The translations under genes were made by a program, and so were the position numbers. Below, piece after piece: positions 35,259 to 42,275 of a stretch of DNA of 42,275 nt. The stretch is from assembly GCF_003426735.1 (NCBI RefSeq), contig NZ_QVON01000014.1:1-42275 (forward strand). Reading direction: 5' to 3'. This stretch comes from Arenibacter sp. P308M17. Lineage in GTDB: Bacteria; Bacteroidota; Bacteroidia; Flavobacteriales; Flavobacteriaceae. A model generated the notes under the pieces. It saw nothing but the letters and a program-made list of their open reading frames with translations, made no database searches and was not told where the DNA came from. The number at the start of each line of letters is the position of its first letter. The first letter of the stretch is position 1.

Positions 35259-35266
35259 CAAAGATA
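35259..35266 (-). promoter_or_regulatory. Promoter -7 element of the gntR gene
   Basis: On the minus strand the sequence is TATCTTTG, an exact TAnnTTTG match. The predicted start falls inside the operator at 35244-35257, so binding there should block gntR transcription. Confidence 0.6.
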
Positions 35267-35570
35267 TTATTTTATTGGATATAACCATTGTGACACCATA
35301 AATATTGATATGGCGGTTAATTGGCAATAACCGAGTAGTATGTTGTATTTCTCAATTAGTAGAATTCATATAAGCTATTATCCAAAGTTCCGGTTTATGG
35401 AAAAATGCAAGTTGTCTATAATTGAAGAACACCAATATTTAAAGATCCGGATGCCTGCCGATAACAGACGATTTTAATCCAGGTGGGGAATAGGTCAAAT
35501 AAAAAGGATTTTCTATAAAATGTACAAAACCATTTCAATCTTGAGCTTTATATTTTAATCTAAAATTATT

Positions 35571-36941
35571 TTGAAAAAAGCAATCAATTTCACAGGGAAA
35601 ACAATACTGATTTTATGTTTTCTAGGGTTCATCACATCATCGAATGCCCAATCGGACAGATCGCCGAAAAAGGATATTTTAAGTGGTAGGGATTTTCGAT
35701 TCCTGAAAACACTTGCCCAGGTTGTTATGGATAGTTCGCGCATATATCCCGGACAGAAAATTGCCGATATGATGGGAAATAATAATACTGGGGGAGTACT
35801 TATAAAACCGGGGGGAAGAGGAAGTTACCCCGCTTTTTGGATACGGGATTATGCCATGTCTTTGGAAACCGGATTTGTGGACCGGAAAGAACAAAAGCAT
35901 ATGTTGTTATTGACGGCGTCTACCCAGGCGGATCGGACCTGGATAACAAAGAACGGGGCCATGGTCCCTTATGGAGCTATAGCAGATCATATACGTATGG
36001 ACGATAGTCTGCCCATTTATTTCCCCGGCACTTATAGCTATGGGGAACAAGGAGCACCGGAATGGGGAATGACGCCGCCTTATGGGGATCAGTTTTTCTT
36101 TATCCATATGGCCCATTATTATCTGAAATCGACCAATGAAATTACAATTTTGGGACAGGAGATAAATGGTAGCAGGCTTATAGATCGTTTGGAACTTGCC
36201 TATAAGGTACCCCCATCAAGACTGGATAATCATATAGTGACTACTACCGATAATTTTAGGGGCATCGATTTTGGGTATAGGGATGCGCAGACCATAACCG
36301 GTGACCTTTGCTATCCGTCCATTTTAAAATATAGGGCATCCCTACAACTGGCCGACCTGTTTGAAGCGTTGGATAACAAAATAAAAGCGGCCAAATATAA
36401 GGGTATTGCCCATAAGATAAAGGAAGCCATACCTTTAGTGTTCATGGATGATAGGGGCATGTTAAGGGCTTCCAACGGCAAAGGGGGCCAGGCGGACGTA
36501 TGGTCCACCTCCCTGGCAATGTATCACAATATTTTAAACAAGGAAGATAGTGATAAAACGAGTCGTTTTTTGTCCGATGCATATAGAAATGGCCATTTGG
36601 CCTATAGGGGCAACATTAGACATATCCTAACTACCGACGATTTTGATAATTCTACGGCATGGGAGTTTTCCATGGCACCCAAGAATACCTATCAGAACGG
36701 GGCCTATTGGGGAACGCCAACCGGGTGGGTGTGCGTTGCAATAGCCAAAACCGATATTCTACTGGCCCAAAAACTGGCAAAAGAATTTATTGATGATCTA
36801 AAGGAGAACGACTTTAGAAAAGGATCCGGATTAGGAGCTCCCTATGAGTGTTTTCATCCGTCAGGTAACCTACAAAACCCTTTGTACATGACAACGGTAA
36901 GTTGTCCCTTGATTGCTTTTAGTTCCTTTTCCAATCCTTGA
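35571..36941 (+). CDS. (alpha/alpha)6-barrel putative glycoside hydrolase (456 aa)
   Basis: The protein starts at TTG 35571 (no ATG nearby) with a signal peptide cleaved near SNAQ (about residue 26). The body is an alpha-helical barrel: SYPAFWIRDYAMSLETG (Asp93 in WIRD), a fold hallmark of six-hairpin glycosidases, is followed by ITKNGAMVPYGAIADH and QADVWSTSLAMYH, with GAYWGTPTGWVCVAIA near the end. Candidate acids include Asp93 and the Asp of QADVW, but I cannot assign a CAZy family. It is the first gene after the shared operators. It probably releases monosaccharides for the enzymes that follow. The SDR gene starts 38 bp downstream. Confidence 0.7.
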   Translation: MKKAINFTGKTILILCFLGFITSSNAQSDRSPKKDILSGRDFRFLKTLAQVVMDSSRIYPGQKIADMMGNNNTGGVLIKPGGRGSYPAFWIRDYAMSLETGFVDRKEQKHMLLLTASTQADRTWITKNGAMVPYGAIADHIRMDDSLPIYFPGTYSYGEQGAPEWGMTPPYGDQFFFIHMAHYYLKSTNEITILGQEINGSRLIDRLELAYKVPPSRLDNHIVTTTDNFRGIDFGYRDAQTITGDLCYPSILKYRASLQLADLFEALDNKIKAAKYKGIAHKIKEAIPLVFMDDRGMLRASNGKGGQADVWSTSLAMYHNILNKEDSDKTSRFLSDAYRNGHLAYRGNIRHILTTDDFDNSTAWEFSMAPKNTYQNGAYWGTPTGWVCVAIAKTDILLAQKLAKEFIDDLKENDFRKGSGLGAPYECFHPSGNLQNPLYMTTVSCPLIAFSSFSNP

Positions 36942-36979
36942 AGAAAATACACAACATTATAATAATCAATAAAGTATCT

Positions 36980-37762
36980 ATGAGATTAGCAAATAAAAAG
37001 GTAATTATAACCGGTGCGGCAAATGGCATTGGTAAAGCTATTGCAAAGCTTTTTGCAAAGGAAGGTGCCATAATATCCATTTTGGATATTGATTGTGAAA
37101 AAGCTTCCTCAGTTGCAAATGAAATACAAGGAGATGGTGGTACTGCATATGCAATCCAATGCGATGTTGGGGATTCGCTTCAAGTGGATACTGCTTTTAA
37201 GGAGGCCATCAAAAAAATGGGAGGATTGAATATTTTGGTCAATAATGCGGGAATTATTAGGCAATCCCCAATTGTGGACATGCTGGAAAAAGATTGGGAT
37301 GATATTATCAAAACCAACCTTAAAAGTGTGTTTTTGTGTACACAGAAGGCATTGCAGGAAATGGTCAAGAAAAATGAAGGAGGGAGAATTATTGCGATGT
37401 CCAGCATCCACGCCCAGTTAAGTGAACCTTCCTGTGGCCATTATACCGCATCAAAAGGAGGTATAGAAGCTTTTATCAGAACGGTGGCCTCAGAGGTTGC
37501 CCCGTATAAGATTACGGCCAATTTTATCAGGCCCGGTGCAACATATACCGAATTGACAACCCCGATGTATACCGACTCGGTGAAGAGATCCCTATATGAA
37601 AGAATTCCGCTGCGCGAAATTGCCCACGCCGATTGGGTTGCCCAGGCGGCATTATTTTTAGCCGGTGATGAATCCGGATATATGACGGGTCAGGATATTA
37701 CCATTGATGGCGGATATTTAATGAACGGCTCATTGCCGGGGGCTCAATATTGGGAAGAGTAA
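36980..37762 (+). CDS. SDR-family NAD(P)-dependent dehydrogenase (260 aa)
   Basis: A classical short-chain dehydrogenase with TGAANGIG (residues 11-18) for cofactor binding, NNAG (88-91) and the catalytic Ser142, Tyr155 and Lys159 (HYTASKGG), followed by GQDITIDGGY near the C-terminus. Asp35 at the end of strand 2 favours NAD over NADP. I use the ATG at 36980; an upstream TTG that overlaps the previous stop adds an implausible tail. The enzyme is cytoplasmic and probably oxidises a sugar or reduces a keto-sugar acid. The cyclase-family gene follows with a 1-bp gap, so the two are coupled. Confidence 0.9.
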   Translation: MRLANKKVIITGAANGIGKAIAKLFAKEGAIISILDIDCEKASSVANEIQGDGGTAYAIQCDVGDSLQVDTAFKEAIKKMGGLNILVNNAGIIRQSPIVDMLEKDWDDIIKTNLKSVFLCTQKALQEMVKKNEGGRIIAMSSIHAQLSEPSCGHYTASKGGIEAFIRTVASEVAPYKITANFIRPGATYTELTTPMYTDSVKRSLYERIPLREIAHADWVAQAALFLAGDESGYMTGQDITIDGGYLMNGSLPGAQYWEE

Positions 37763-37763
37763 T

Positions 37764-38408
37764 ATGGAGAAATATATAGACATAAGTATTCCGTCATCAT
37801 CCTCTATAACCGTATTTCCCGGAGACCCGAGCCCCCGGTTAACATGGCCGTTTTGGAGCCATGAAAAGGGGAATCCGGCCAATGTAGGGTTTTATAACGG
37901 AGGCCTGCACCATGGCTCCCATGTGGATGCACCATGGCATTTTATCCCCAATGGAAAAAAGTTACATGAGATCCCCTTGGATTACTGGTTGGGTCCGGCC
38001 TATGTTCTGGATTTGACCCATCTAAAAAAATGTATAGATGCCCCTGCACTGGAATCGTGCAATATTCCCAAAGATGCTGAACGGTTATTGTTCAAAACTA
38101 AGAATAGCAATTCTGATTACTGGACAGAACCTTGGGATCCAAATTTCATCTATATTGAAAAGTCGGCCGCTGAATGGTGTACTTCCAATGGAATTATCCT
38201 CGTAGGGTTGGATTACCTTACCATAGACCCTCCTTCCGAACCAACATTTCCGGCCCATTTGGAGCTATTGGGAAACGAGACGGTTATTTTGGAAAATATA
38301 TGCTTACGGAATGTTTCCGCATCCAAATATGAATTGTTTGCTCCACCTATAAATCTGGTAGACGTTGACGGAGGATGGTGTAGGCCATTATTGGGTAAAT
38401 TTTATTAA
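37764..38408 (+). CDS. Cyclase-family (kynurenine-formamidase-like) metal-dependent hydrolase (214 aa)
   Basis: The family motif HxG[ST]HxDxPxH is complete (His49, Gly51, Ser52, His53, Asp55, Pro57, His59), with further conserved residues VFPGDP near the N-terminus and VGLDYLTIDPP near 155. The typical length is 210-220 aa. The family includes arylformamidases and other metal-dependent hydrolases of amides or lactones. In a sugar locus a lactone or related ring-opening reaction is plausible (inference): the SDR product of a sugar would be a lactone. It starts 1 bp after the SDR stop. Confidence 0.85.
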   Translation: MEKYIDISIPSSSSITVFPGDPSPRLTWPFWSHEKGNPANVGFYNGGLHHGSHVDAPWHFIPNGKKLHEIPLDYWLGPAYVLDLTHLKKCIDAPALESCNIPKDAERLLFKTKNSNSDYWTEPWDPNFIYIEKSAAEWCTSNGIILVGLDYLTIDPPSEPTFPAHLELLGNETVILENICLRNVSASKYELFAPPINLVDVDGGWCRPLLGKFY

Positions 38409-38613
38409 TATCTCAAATTAAAAGTATGAAATGAGCATAAACAAATTTAATTTTTTGCATACCCACCGAAATCGAAGATTCACGAACACCTAAAAGTAAA
38501 AAGCAGGGATTTGTGAGTAAACAATTAAATTTTTTGTGTGAAAGCACAGCGGTTGATCTATGCAGAAAATTTTTATTATACTCATTTTCAAATTAATATA
38601 AATTTTTAAATAG

Positions 38614-39663
38614 ATGAAATATGTAAACTCAGAATCTTTTTCCAAATGGGGAAGGGCTTGTTTAATAAAAATGGGACTATCGGATAAGGATGCCGCTGTA
38701 GTTACGGATTGTTTGGTGCAAACGAGTCTATGGGGTATCGATTCACATGGAATTGCCCGTTTTCCACATTATTTAAATAGAATAAAAGCGGGATCGCTAA
38801 ACCCTGTTCCTAAGCTTAAAATTGAAAATACCGGGCCGTGTTCGGCAAATATGGACGGTGATCATGGGTTGGGAATTGTTGTCGTTGATGCCGCTACCAG
38901 GGAAACAATTGCACTGGCCAAAAAAAATGGGATCGGAATCGTTGGGGTAAGGGAGTCTTCCCATTGTGGTGCTATTGGAGTCTATGGAAGAATGATTGCG
39001 GAATCAGGATTGATAGGCATAGTATTTACCCATTCGGATGCTTTTGTGGCCCCGCATAGGGGATTCAGGAAATTCGTTGGAACAAACCCTATTTGTATAA
39101 GTGTTCCCAACAGTAATGGCAGGCCGTTATGTTTGGATATGGCTACTAGTGCAATAGCATGGAACAAGGTTATGAACGCGAGGTATGAAAACGCAAAAAT
39201 CCCTTCCGATGTGGCTTACACCATTGAGGGGAATCTTACGGATGATCCCGATTTGGTAGGGTGCCTAAAGCCTATGGCCGAGCATAAGGGATATGCCCTG
39301 GCCTTTATGATCGATTTGCTTTGTGGGCCTCTTAACGGTATGCCATGGGGACCGAATATATCAGAAATGTATGGGGACCTATCAAAGAAAAGGCATTTGG
39401 GATCTTTGGTCATCGCAATTGATCCTTCCCGTTTTTTTGGGGGAGCCAATTTTTCGGAAATCGTATCGAATATGGCCGATGAGACACGAAAACAGCCTGC
39501 AAAAGATCCCAACGTACCAGTGGAAGCTCCTGGAGATGATCATTATAGAAACGAAAAGGAAAGAACAAAAAAGGGTATCCCTATGGAGCCCGCTTTATGT
39601 AATCAAATCAAAGATTGGAGCATTGAGTTGGGGATAGATCTTCCCAAAGAACTCGTTCAATAA
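38614..39663 (+). CDS. Ldh_2-family (malate/L-lactate/diketogulonate) dehydrogenase (349 aa)
   Basis: The sequence has the Ldh_2 family marks: GIDSHGIARFPHYL (His45), GIVGVRESSHCGAIGVYG (His117), VGTNPI, LDMATSA and AEHKGYALAFMIDLLCGPL. From family knowledge these NAD(P)-dependent enzymes reduce or oxidise alpha-keto/alpha-hydroxy acids, including 2,3-diketo-L-gulonate and related sugar acids. It is cytoplasmic. It is 205 bp after the cyclase gene and 22 bp before the transporter. The gap could hold a further promoter, but I see no operator there. Confidence 0.9.
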   Translation: MKYVNSESFSKWGRACLIKMGLSDKDAAVVTDCLVQTSLWGIDSHGIARFPHYLNRIKAGSLNPVPKLKIENTGPCSANMDGDHGLGIVVVDAATRETIALAKKNGIGIVGVRESSHCGAIGVYGRMIAESGLIGIVFTHSDAFVAPHRGFRKFVGTNPICISVPNSNGRPLCLDMATSAIAWNKVMNARYENAKIPSDVAYTIEGNLTDDPDLVGCLKPMAEHKGYALAFMIDLLCGPLNGMPWGPNISEMYGDLSKKRHLGSLVIAIDPSRFFGGANFSEIVSNMADETRKQPAKDPNVPVEAPGDDHYRNEKERTKKGIPMEPALCNQIKDWSIELGIDLPKELVQ

Positions 39664-39685
39664 ACCTTATAACAGACCAATTTAA

Positions 39686-41023
39686 ATGTCAAAAACCGGC
39701 TATGTTTACGTAATCAGCAGTATTGCCGCCATTGGCGGTATATTGTTCGGATATGATACCGCTGTAATTTCCGGTACTACCGAAGCATTACAATCGCACT
39801 TTAAACTGAATGATAACACTTTGGGGTGGATCGTATCCTGTGCATTGATCGGATGTATCCTTGGTGTTGCCGGTGCAGGTTGGATCCTAGATACCTTTGG
39901 GCGTAAAAAAGGAATGTTCTTTTCCGGACTTCTATTTACGATCTCGGCATTGGGCTGTGCCTTTCCGATAAATATTGAATTTCTTATAATGGCAAGACTG
40001 GTCGGTGGTATCGGAGTTGGTGTGGCGTCTATGGCAACACCCATATATATTGCGGAAATTGCACCTCCTGGTATTCGCGGCAAATTGGTTTCCATAAATC
40101 AGGTTGCCATTATTATTGGAATGGTAATGGCCTATACCGCAAATCGATATATTATTGACTTGGGCGATGAATATTGGATGAACAATTTGGGATGGAGATG
40201 GATGTTTGCAACGGAAATGGTACCTGCCGTTTTATATCTGTTGTTACTATATTTTATAGTGGAGAGTCCCAGATGGCTGGCCAAAAGTCAAAAATTGGAA
40301 AGAGCAAAGTTGGTTCTCCAAAAAATAACACGGCCTGAGTCTGTAGAGGCAACCTATTCCGCAATCCTTAATAATTTAAAGGAGGAAGAAGGGAGCGTAG
40401 GGGAATTGTTTCGGCCCAAAAGACGACGAATTACCATTATGGCCATGATACTTGCACTTTTTCAGGCCATTACGGGTATAAATGTAATTATGTATTATGC
40501 TCCCCGAATTTTTTTAACGGCCGGAATCGCAACAGGGGATGCCTATGGCCACTCTATAATTATAGGTTTGGTGATGTTGGTCTTTACCTTGATCTCTTTG
40601 TTTCTGGTGGATAGGACAGGTAGGCGTTTATTATTGTTGGTCGCCTCATTTGGAATGGGTGTTTCTCTTATTTTACTGGGTATTGCTTTCCCGAATGCGG
40701 AAGAGCGAGGCACTTTATTACTGTTGTGTACATTAAGTTATGTCTCTTTTTTTTCCGTCGGTATGGGAGGTGTTTATTGGATAGTGGTTTCCGAAATTTT
40801 TCCCAATAGGGTAAGGGGAAGGGCTATGACCATTTCGGTAATTTTTTTATGGGGCGGTAATTTTTTGGTAGCACAATTCTTTCCTGTAATGCTATCGGTA
40901 CTTAAGGAGCAGGTCTTTTTTGTTTTTGCAGTGAGCTGTGCCATATGTTTTCTGTTTGTTTATCTGACCGTTCCAGAGACCAAGGGTCAATCATTGGAAG
41001 ACATTGAAAAAAAATTATTTTAA
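39686..41023 (+). CDS. MFS sugar porter family transporter (445 aa)
   Basis: Twelve membrane helices with the sugar-porter signatures: GYDTAVISGT, FGRKKGM, RLVGGIGVGVASM, PIYIAEIAPPGIRGKLVSINQ, ESPRWL, QAITGINVIMYYAPRIF, DRTGRRLLLL and PETKGQSLEDIEKKL. It is probably a proton-coupled symporter in the inner membrane, bringing the released monosaccharide or sugar acid to the SDR/cyclase/Ldh_2 enzymes. It is the last gene of the operon, with no strong terminator seen after it. Confidence 0.95.
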   Translation: MSKTGYVYVISSIAAIGGILFGYDTAVISGTTEALQSHFKLNDNTLGWIVSCALIGCILGVAGAGWILDTFGRKKGMFFSGLLFTISALGCAFPINIEFLIMARLVGGIGVGVASMATPIYIAEIAPPGIRGKLVSINQVAIIIGMVMAYTANRYIIDLGDEYWMNNLGWRWMFATEMVPAVLYLLLLYFIVESPRWLAKSQKLERAKLVLQKITRPESVEATYSAILNNLKEEEGSVGELFRPKRRRITIMAMILALFQAITGINVIMYYAPRIFLTAGIATGDAYGHSIIIGLVMLVFTLISLFLVDRTGRRLLLLVASFGMGVSLILLGIAFPNAEERGTLLLLCTLSYVSFFSVGMGGVYWIVVSEIFPNRVRGRAMTISVIFLWGGNFLVAQFFPVMLSVLKEQVFFVFAVSCAICFLFVYLTVPETKGQSLEDIEKKLF

Positions 41024-41647
41024 CATAACCTCATCTTCAGTCTATTGAGTAAACTTAAAAAATGAATTCTACTTTTATAATGATTTAGAAATAATAGGAT
41101 ATAACCATACTATGGTGATATTTAATGTCCCAGGGGTACTGTTAAATTATTTCTTCATTTATTGATATAATATTGACTCAAACACTTTTGAAACTGGCTA
41201 GAATGCATGTAATGAAGATAATATTTTATGGTTCCTGTCTATTTGTTGTTTAAATATCCTTCATAAAATTTAGTAAATATTAATGGTTTAACTCGGTAGC
41301 TCATAGATTATATTCCTTGATGGTCACATCAAAAAGAGTTTAATGGTAACCAGTGATATTTATATTTTTGATGTTCTTCCATTATACTAATCAATAGATG
41401 GTTTCAGGATACGGTCTTCATTGACGGTATATATTAAGGAGGTTTTGCAAGTTGGAGTGTTTCTTGCTCAGAAATGTTAATTTGGATTAACGGATGAAAA
41501 GTAATCATGACTGACCATTTGCCAACTTTCATAGAATGGGCTATTAGTGTTAATCGTTAAACTAGAATTTCTAATTTTATTTGATTAGAACTGCTTAACC
41601 GTCAATTAATTCAATTATTTCCCTTATAACCGCAAAATTTATTTTTT

Positions 41648-41655
41648 TAGCTTTG
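41648..41655 (+). promoter_or_regulatory. Promoter-like -7 element
   Basis: TAGCTTTG matches TAnnTTTG exactly and follows a T-run. There is no clear gene downstream, so its role is unknown. Confidence 0.35.
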
Positions 41656-41883
41656 CTTACTTGAAATGTAGTATGTAAGGTCAAGGAATTAGACCTGATT
41701 AATTTTTTTGTACCTTTATAAAACTAAAGAACACCAAATAATATCTTTAGGGTTCTTACTTGGTTTTGAGTGTGCAATTAGGTGTGCAAAACGAAATTAA
41801 ATTTTGTATATAACTGTAAAACAGTGTTTTGGGTTTTGGTAGTTAGGTCTGCCACCCCGACGAACCTAGAAATAGGGAACATC

Positions 41884-41919
41884 AAAAACACTGTTAATCT
41901 ATTGATTTTCAGTGTTTTT
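41884..41919 (+). terminator. Rho-independent terminator-like hairpin
   Basis: A 10-bp stem (AAAAACACTG at 41884-41893 with CAGTGTTTTT at 41910-41919) has a 16-nt loop and is followed by a T-rich run. A second copy of the CAGTGTTTT arm lies upstream near 41823, so alternative pairings are possible. Confidence 0.55.
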
Positions 41920-42001
41920 TGTTTTTATGGATATTCTTTGATATCAAATGATATTTCATGGTGGCAATATCGGACATTGAACAAGCCAAAATTAAACGGG
42001 A

Positions 42002-42196
42002 TTACCATTTACTTCCCTCAGCCGGTAAGATGGCCCATTCGCCTTTTTCGTTAATATAGCCCTTGGTGGTCTCAATAGCATTATGGCCTCCTTTTTTCAC
42101 CACCGTATCTACCTCGGCATAGGCCAATTTTGAAACAGGGTCGAAGTACCCGATTCTTGAAAAAGCTGGGAGTACCGTATGCGGCCCACCAACCAC
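42002..42196 (-). CDS. Short ORF at the window edge, possible gene remnant (64 aa)
   Basis: The frame starts at a GTG inside the terminal inverted repeat and continues out of it. A stop codon lies in frame about 20 bases upstream, so no longer reading frame enters from outside. Near the end GYINEKGEWAI resembles a WG (KWG-type) repeat, which occurs in beta-propeller-like proteins, but a single unit is weak evidence. The amino-acid composition looks protein-like, so it may be the 3' part of a gene cut by the repeat or a deletion. Confidence 0.3.
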   Translation of the reverse strand: MVGGPHTVLPAFSRIGYFDPVSKLAYAEVDTVVKKGGHNAIETTKGYINEKGEWAILPAEGSKW

Positions 42197-42275
42197 ATTT
42201 ACTAACTTAGCATAATTTTATTTACCGGATTCCCTTCTTGTAAACTTGATCTAAACTTGCTGTAATTTCTTGTAA
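42177..42275. repeat. Terminal inverted repeat, right arm (99 bp)
   Basis: An exact reverse complement of 3-101. The short ORF on the minus strand begins inside this arm. See the left arm for interpretation. Confidence 0.9.

Larger units (their letters stand above)
35184..35570. other. Divergent regulatory region between GntR and glycosidase genes (387 bp)
   Basis: Two operators serve two opposing promoters (35191-35266). The rest, about 35270-35570, is a roughly 330-base untranslated leader of the plus-strand operon in which I see no ORF or clear structure. Confidence 0.55.
41024..42001. other. Right-end gene-poor region (about 980 bp)
   Basis: AT-rich DNA without an intact gene. It contains a TAGCTTTG promoter-like element at 41648-41655, a direct repeat GTGTGCAA (41770 and 41782, 12-bp spacing), and a hairpin (AAGAAC with GTTCTT, about 41727-41758). 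It also has the terminator-like stem at 41884-41919. An ORF over 41782-42054 is discussed under rejected items. Confidence 0.45.

Noticed and set aside
36938..36979. Upstream TTG start for the SDR gene
   Set aside because: It overlaps the previous stop and adds a 14-residue tail unlike SDR N-termini; the ATG at 36980 gives the normal beta-strand start.
38440..38540. Two similar AATTTAATTTTTTG-like stretches
   Set aside because: They are short, AT-rich and imperfect; chance similarity is likely and no operator is present.
41810..41880. Segment with CTGCCACCCCGAC resembling the end of a tRNA or an attachment site
   Set aside because: No cloverleaf or T-arm can be drawn, and no integrase gene is nearby, so I cannot support an att site.
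41782..42054. Plus-strand ORF of 90 codons
   Set aside because: It overlaps a terminator-like hairpin and the opposite-strand ORF, has no plausible upstream signal and an unconvincing composition.

Overview
The window looks like chromosomal DNA of a marine-type flavobacterium (Bacteroidota). The support is a SusC/SusD pair, many signal peptides ending before Gln and lipoproteins with Cys lipoboxes, promoters with TAnnTTTG-like -7 elements, few Shine-Dalgarno sequences, and AT-rich intergenic DNA. No rRNA, tRNA, CRISPR array or transposase gene was seen. The outermost 99 bases at the two ends are exact inverted copies of each other, so the window may be a contig that ends in a repeat.

Left accessory part (1-8.3 kb). 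On the minus strand are two small lipoproteins, a secreted protein, and a membrane protein with a DUF922-like HExxH metalloprotease motif. Two hypothetical genes on the plus strand follow. Next comes a compact island: a leaderless XRE-type regulator (minus) divergent from a HEPN-domain protein and two small proteins. All three plus-strand products share a C-terminal module. A relic of a second XRE gene and about 0.65 kb of gene-free DNA follow.

Central part (8.3-41 kb): a polysaccharide utilisation locus. In order it holds a Tat-exported metallophosphoesterase (minus), SusC, SusD, a LamG plus GH36-like enzyme, a GH36-like lipoprotein, two GH2 enzymes, a large GH123/DUF6067-like enzyme, a third GH2 (overlapping it by 8 bp), a GntR/FCD regulator (minus), an (alpha/alpha)6-barrel glycosidase, an SDR dehydrogenase, a cyclase-family hydrolase, an Ldh_2-type oxidoreductase and an MFS sugar porter. 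The plausible flow is outer-membrane capture by SusCD, periplasmic or surface cleavage by the glycosidases, inner-membrane import by the MFS porter, and redox/hydrolytic processing of a sugar or sugar acid by the SDR, cyclase and Ldh_2 enzymes. The substrate is not determined. There is no polysaccharide lyase and no sulfatase.

The most striking signal is regulatory. A palindrome close to AAGTGTATACACTT occurs at five promoters of this locus and nowhere else that I found. At four of them it occurs as a pair with centres 47-48 bp apart, bracketing a TATATTGC/TATCTTGC -7 element. The upstream copy always sits 21-24 bp before the -7 element, where the -33 box should be. One pair lies between the GntR/FCD gene and the divergent glycosidase operon and includes a perfect 26-bp palindrome. 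This defines a probable single-regulator regulon that includes the phosphoesterase.

Right end (41-42.3 kb): mostly gene-free, with promoter-like motifs, a terminator-like hairpin, and a short minus-strand ORF that begins inside the terminal repeat and may be a gene remnant.
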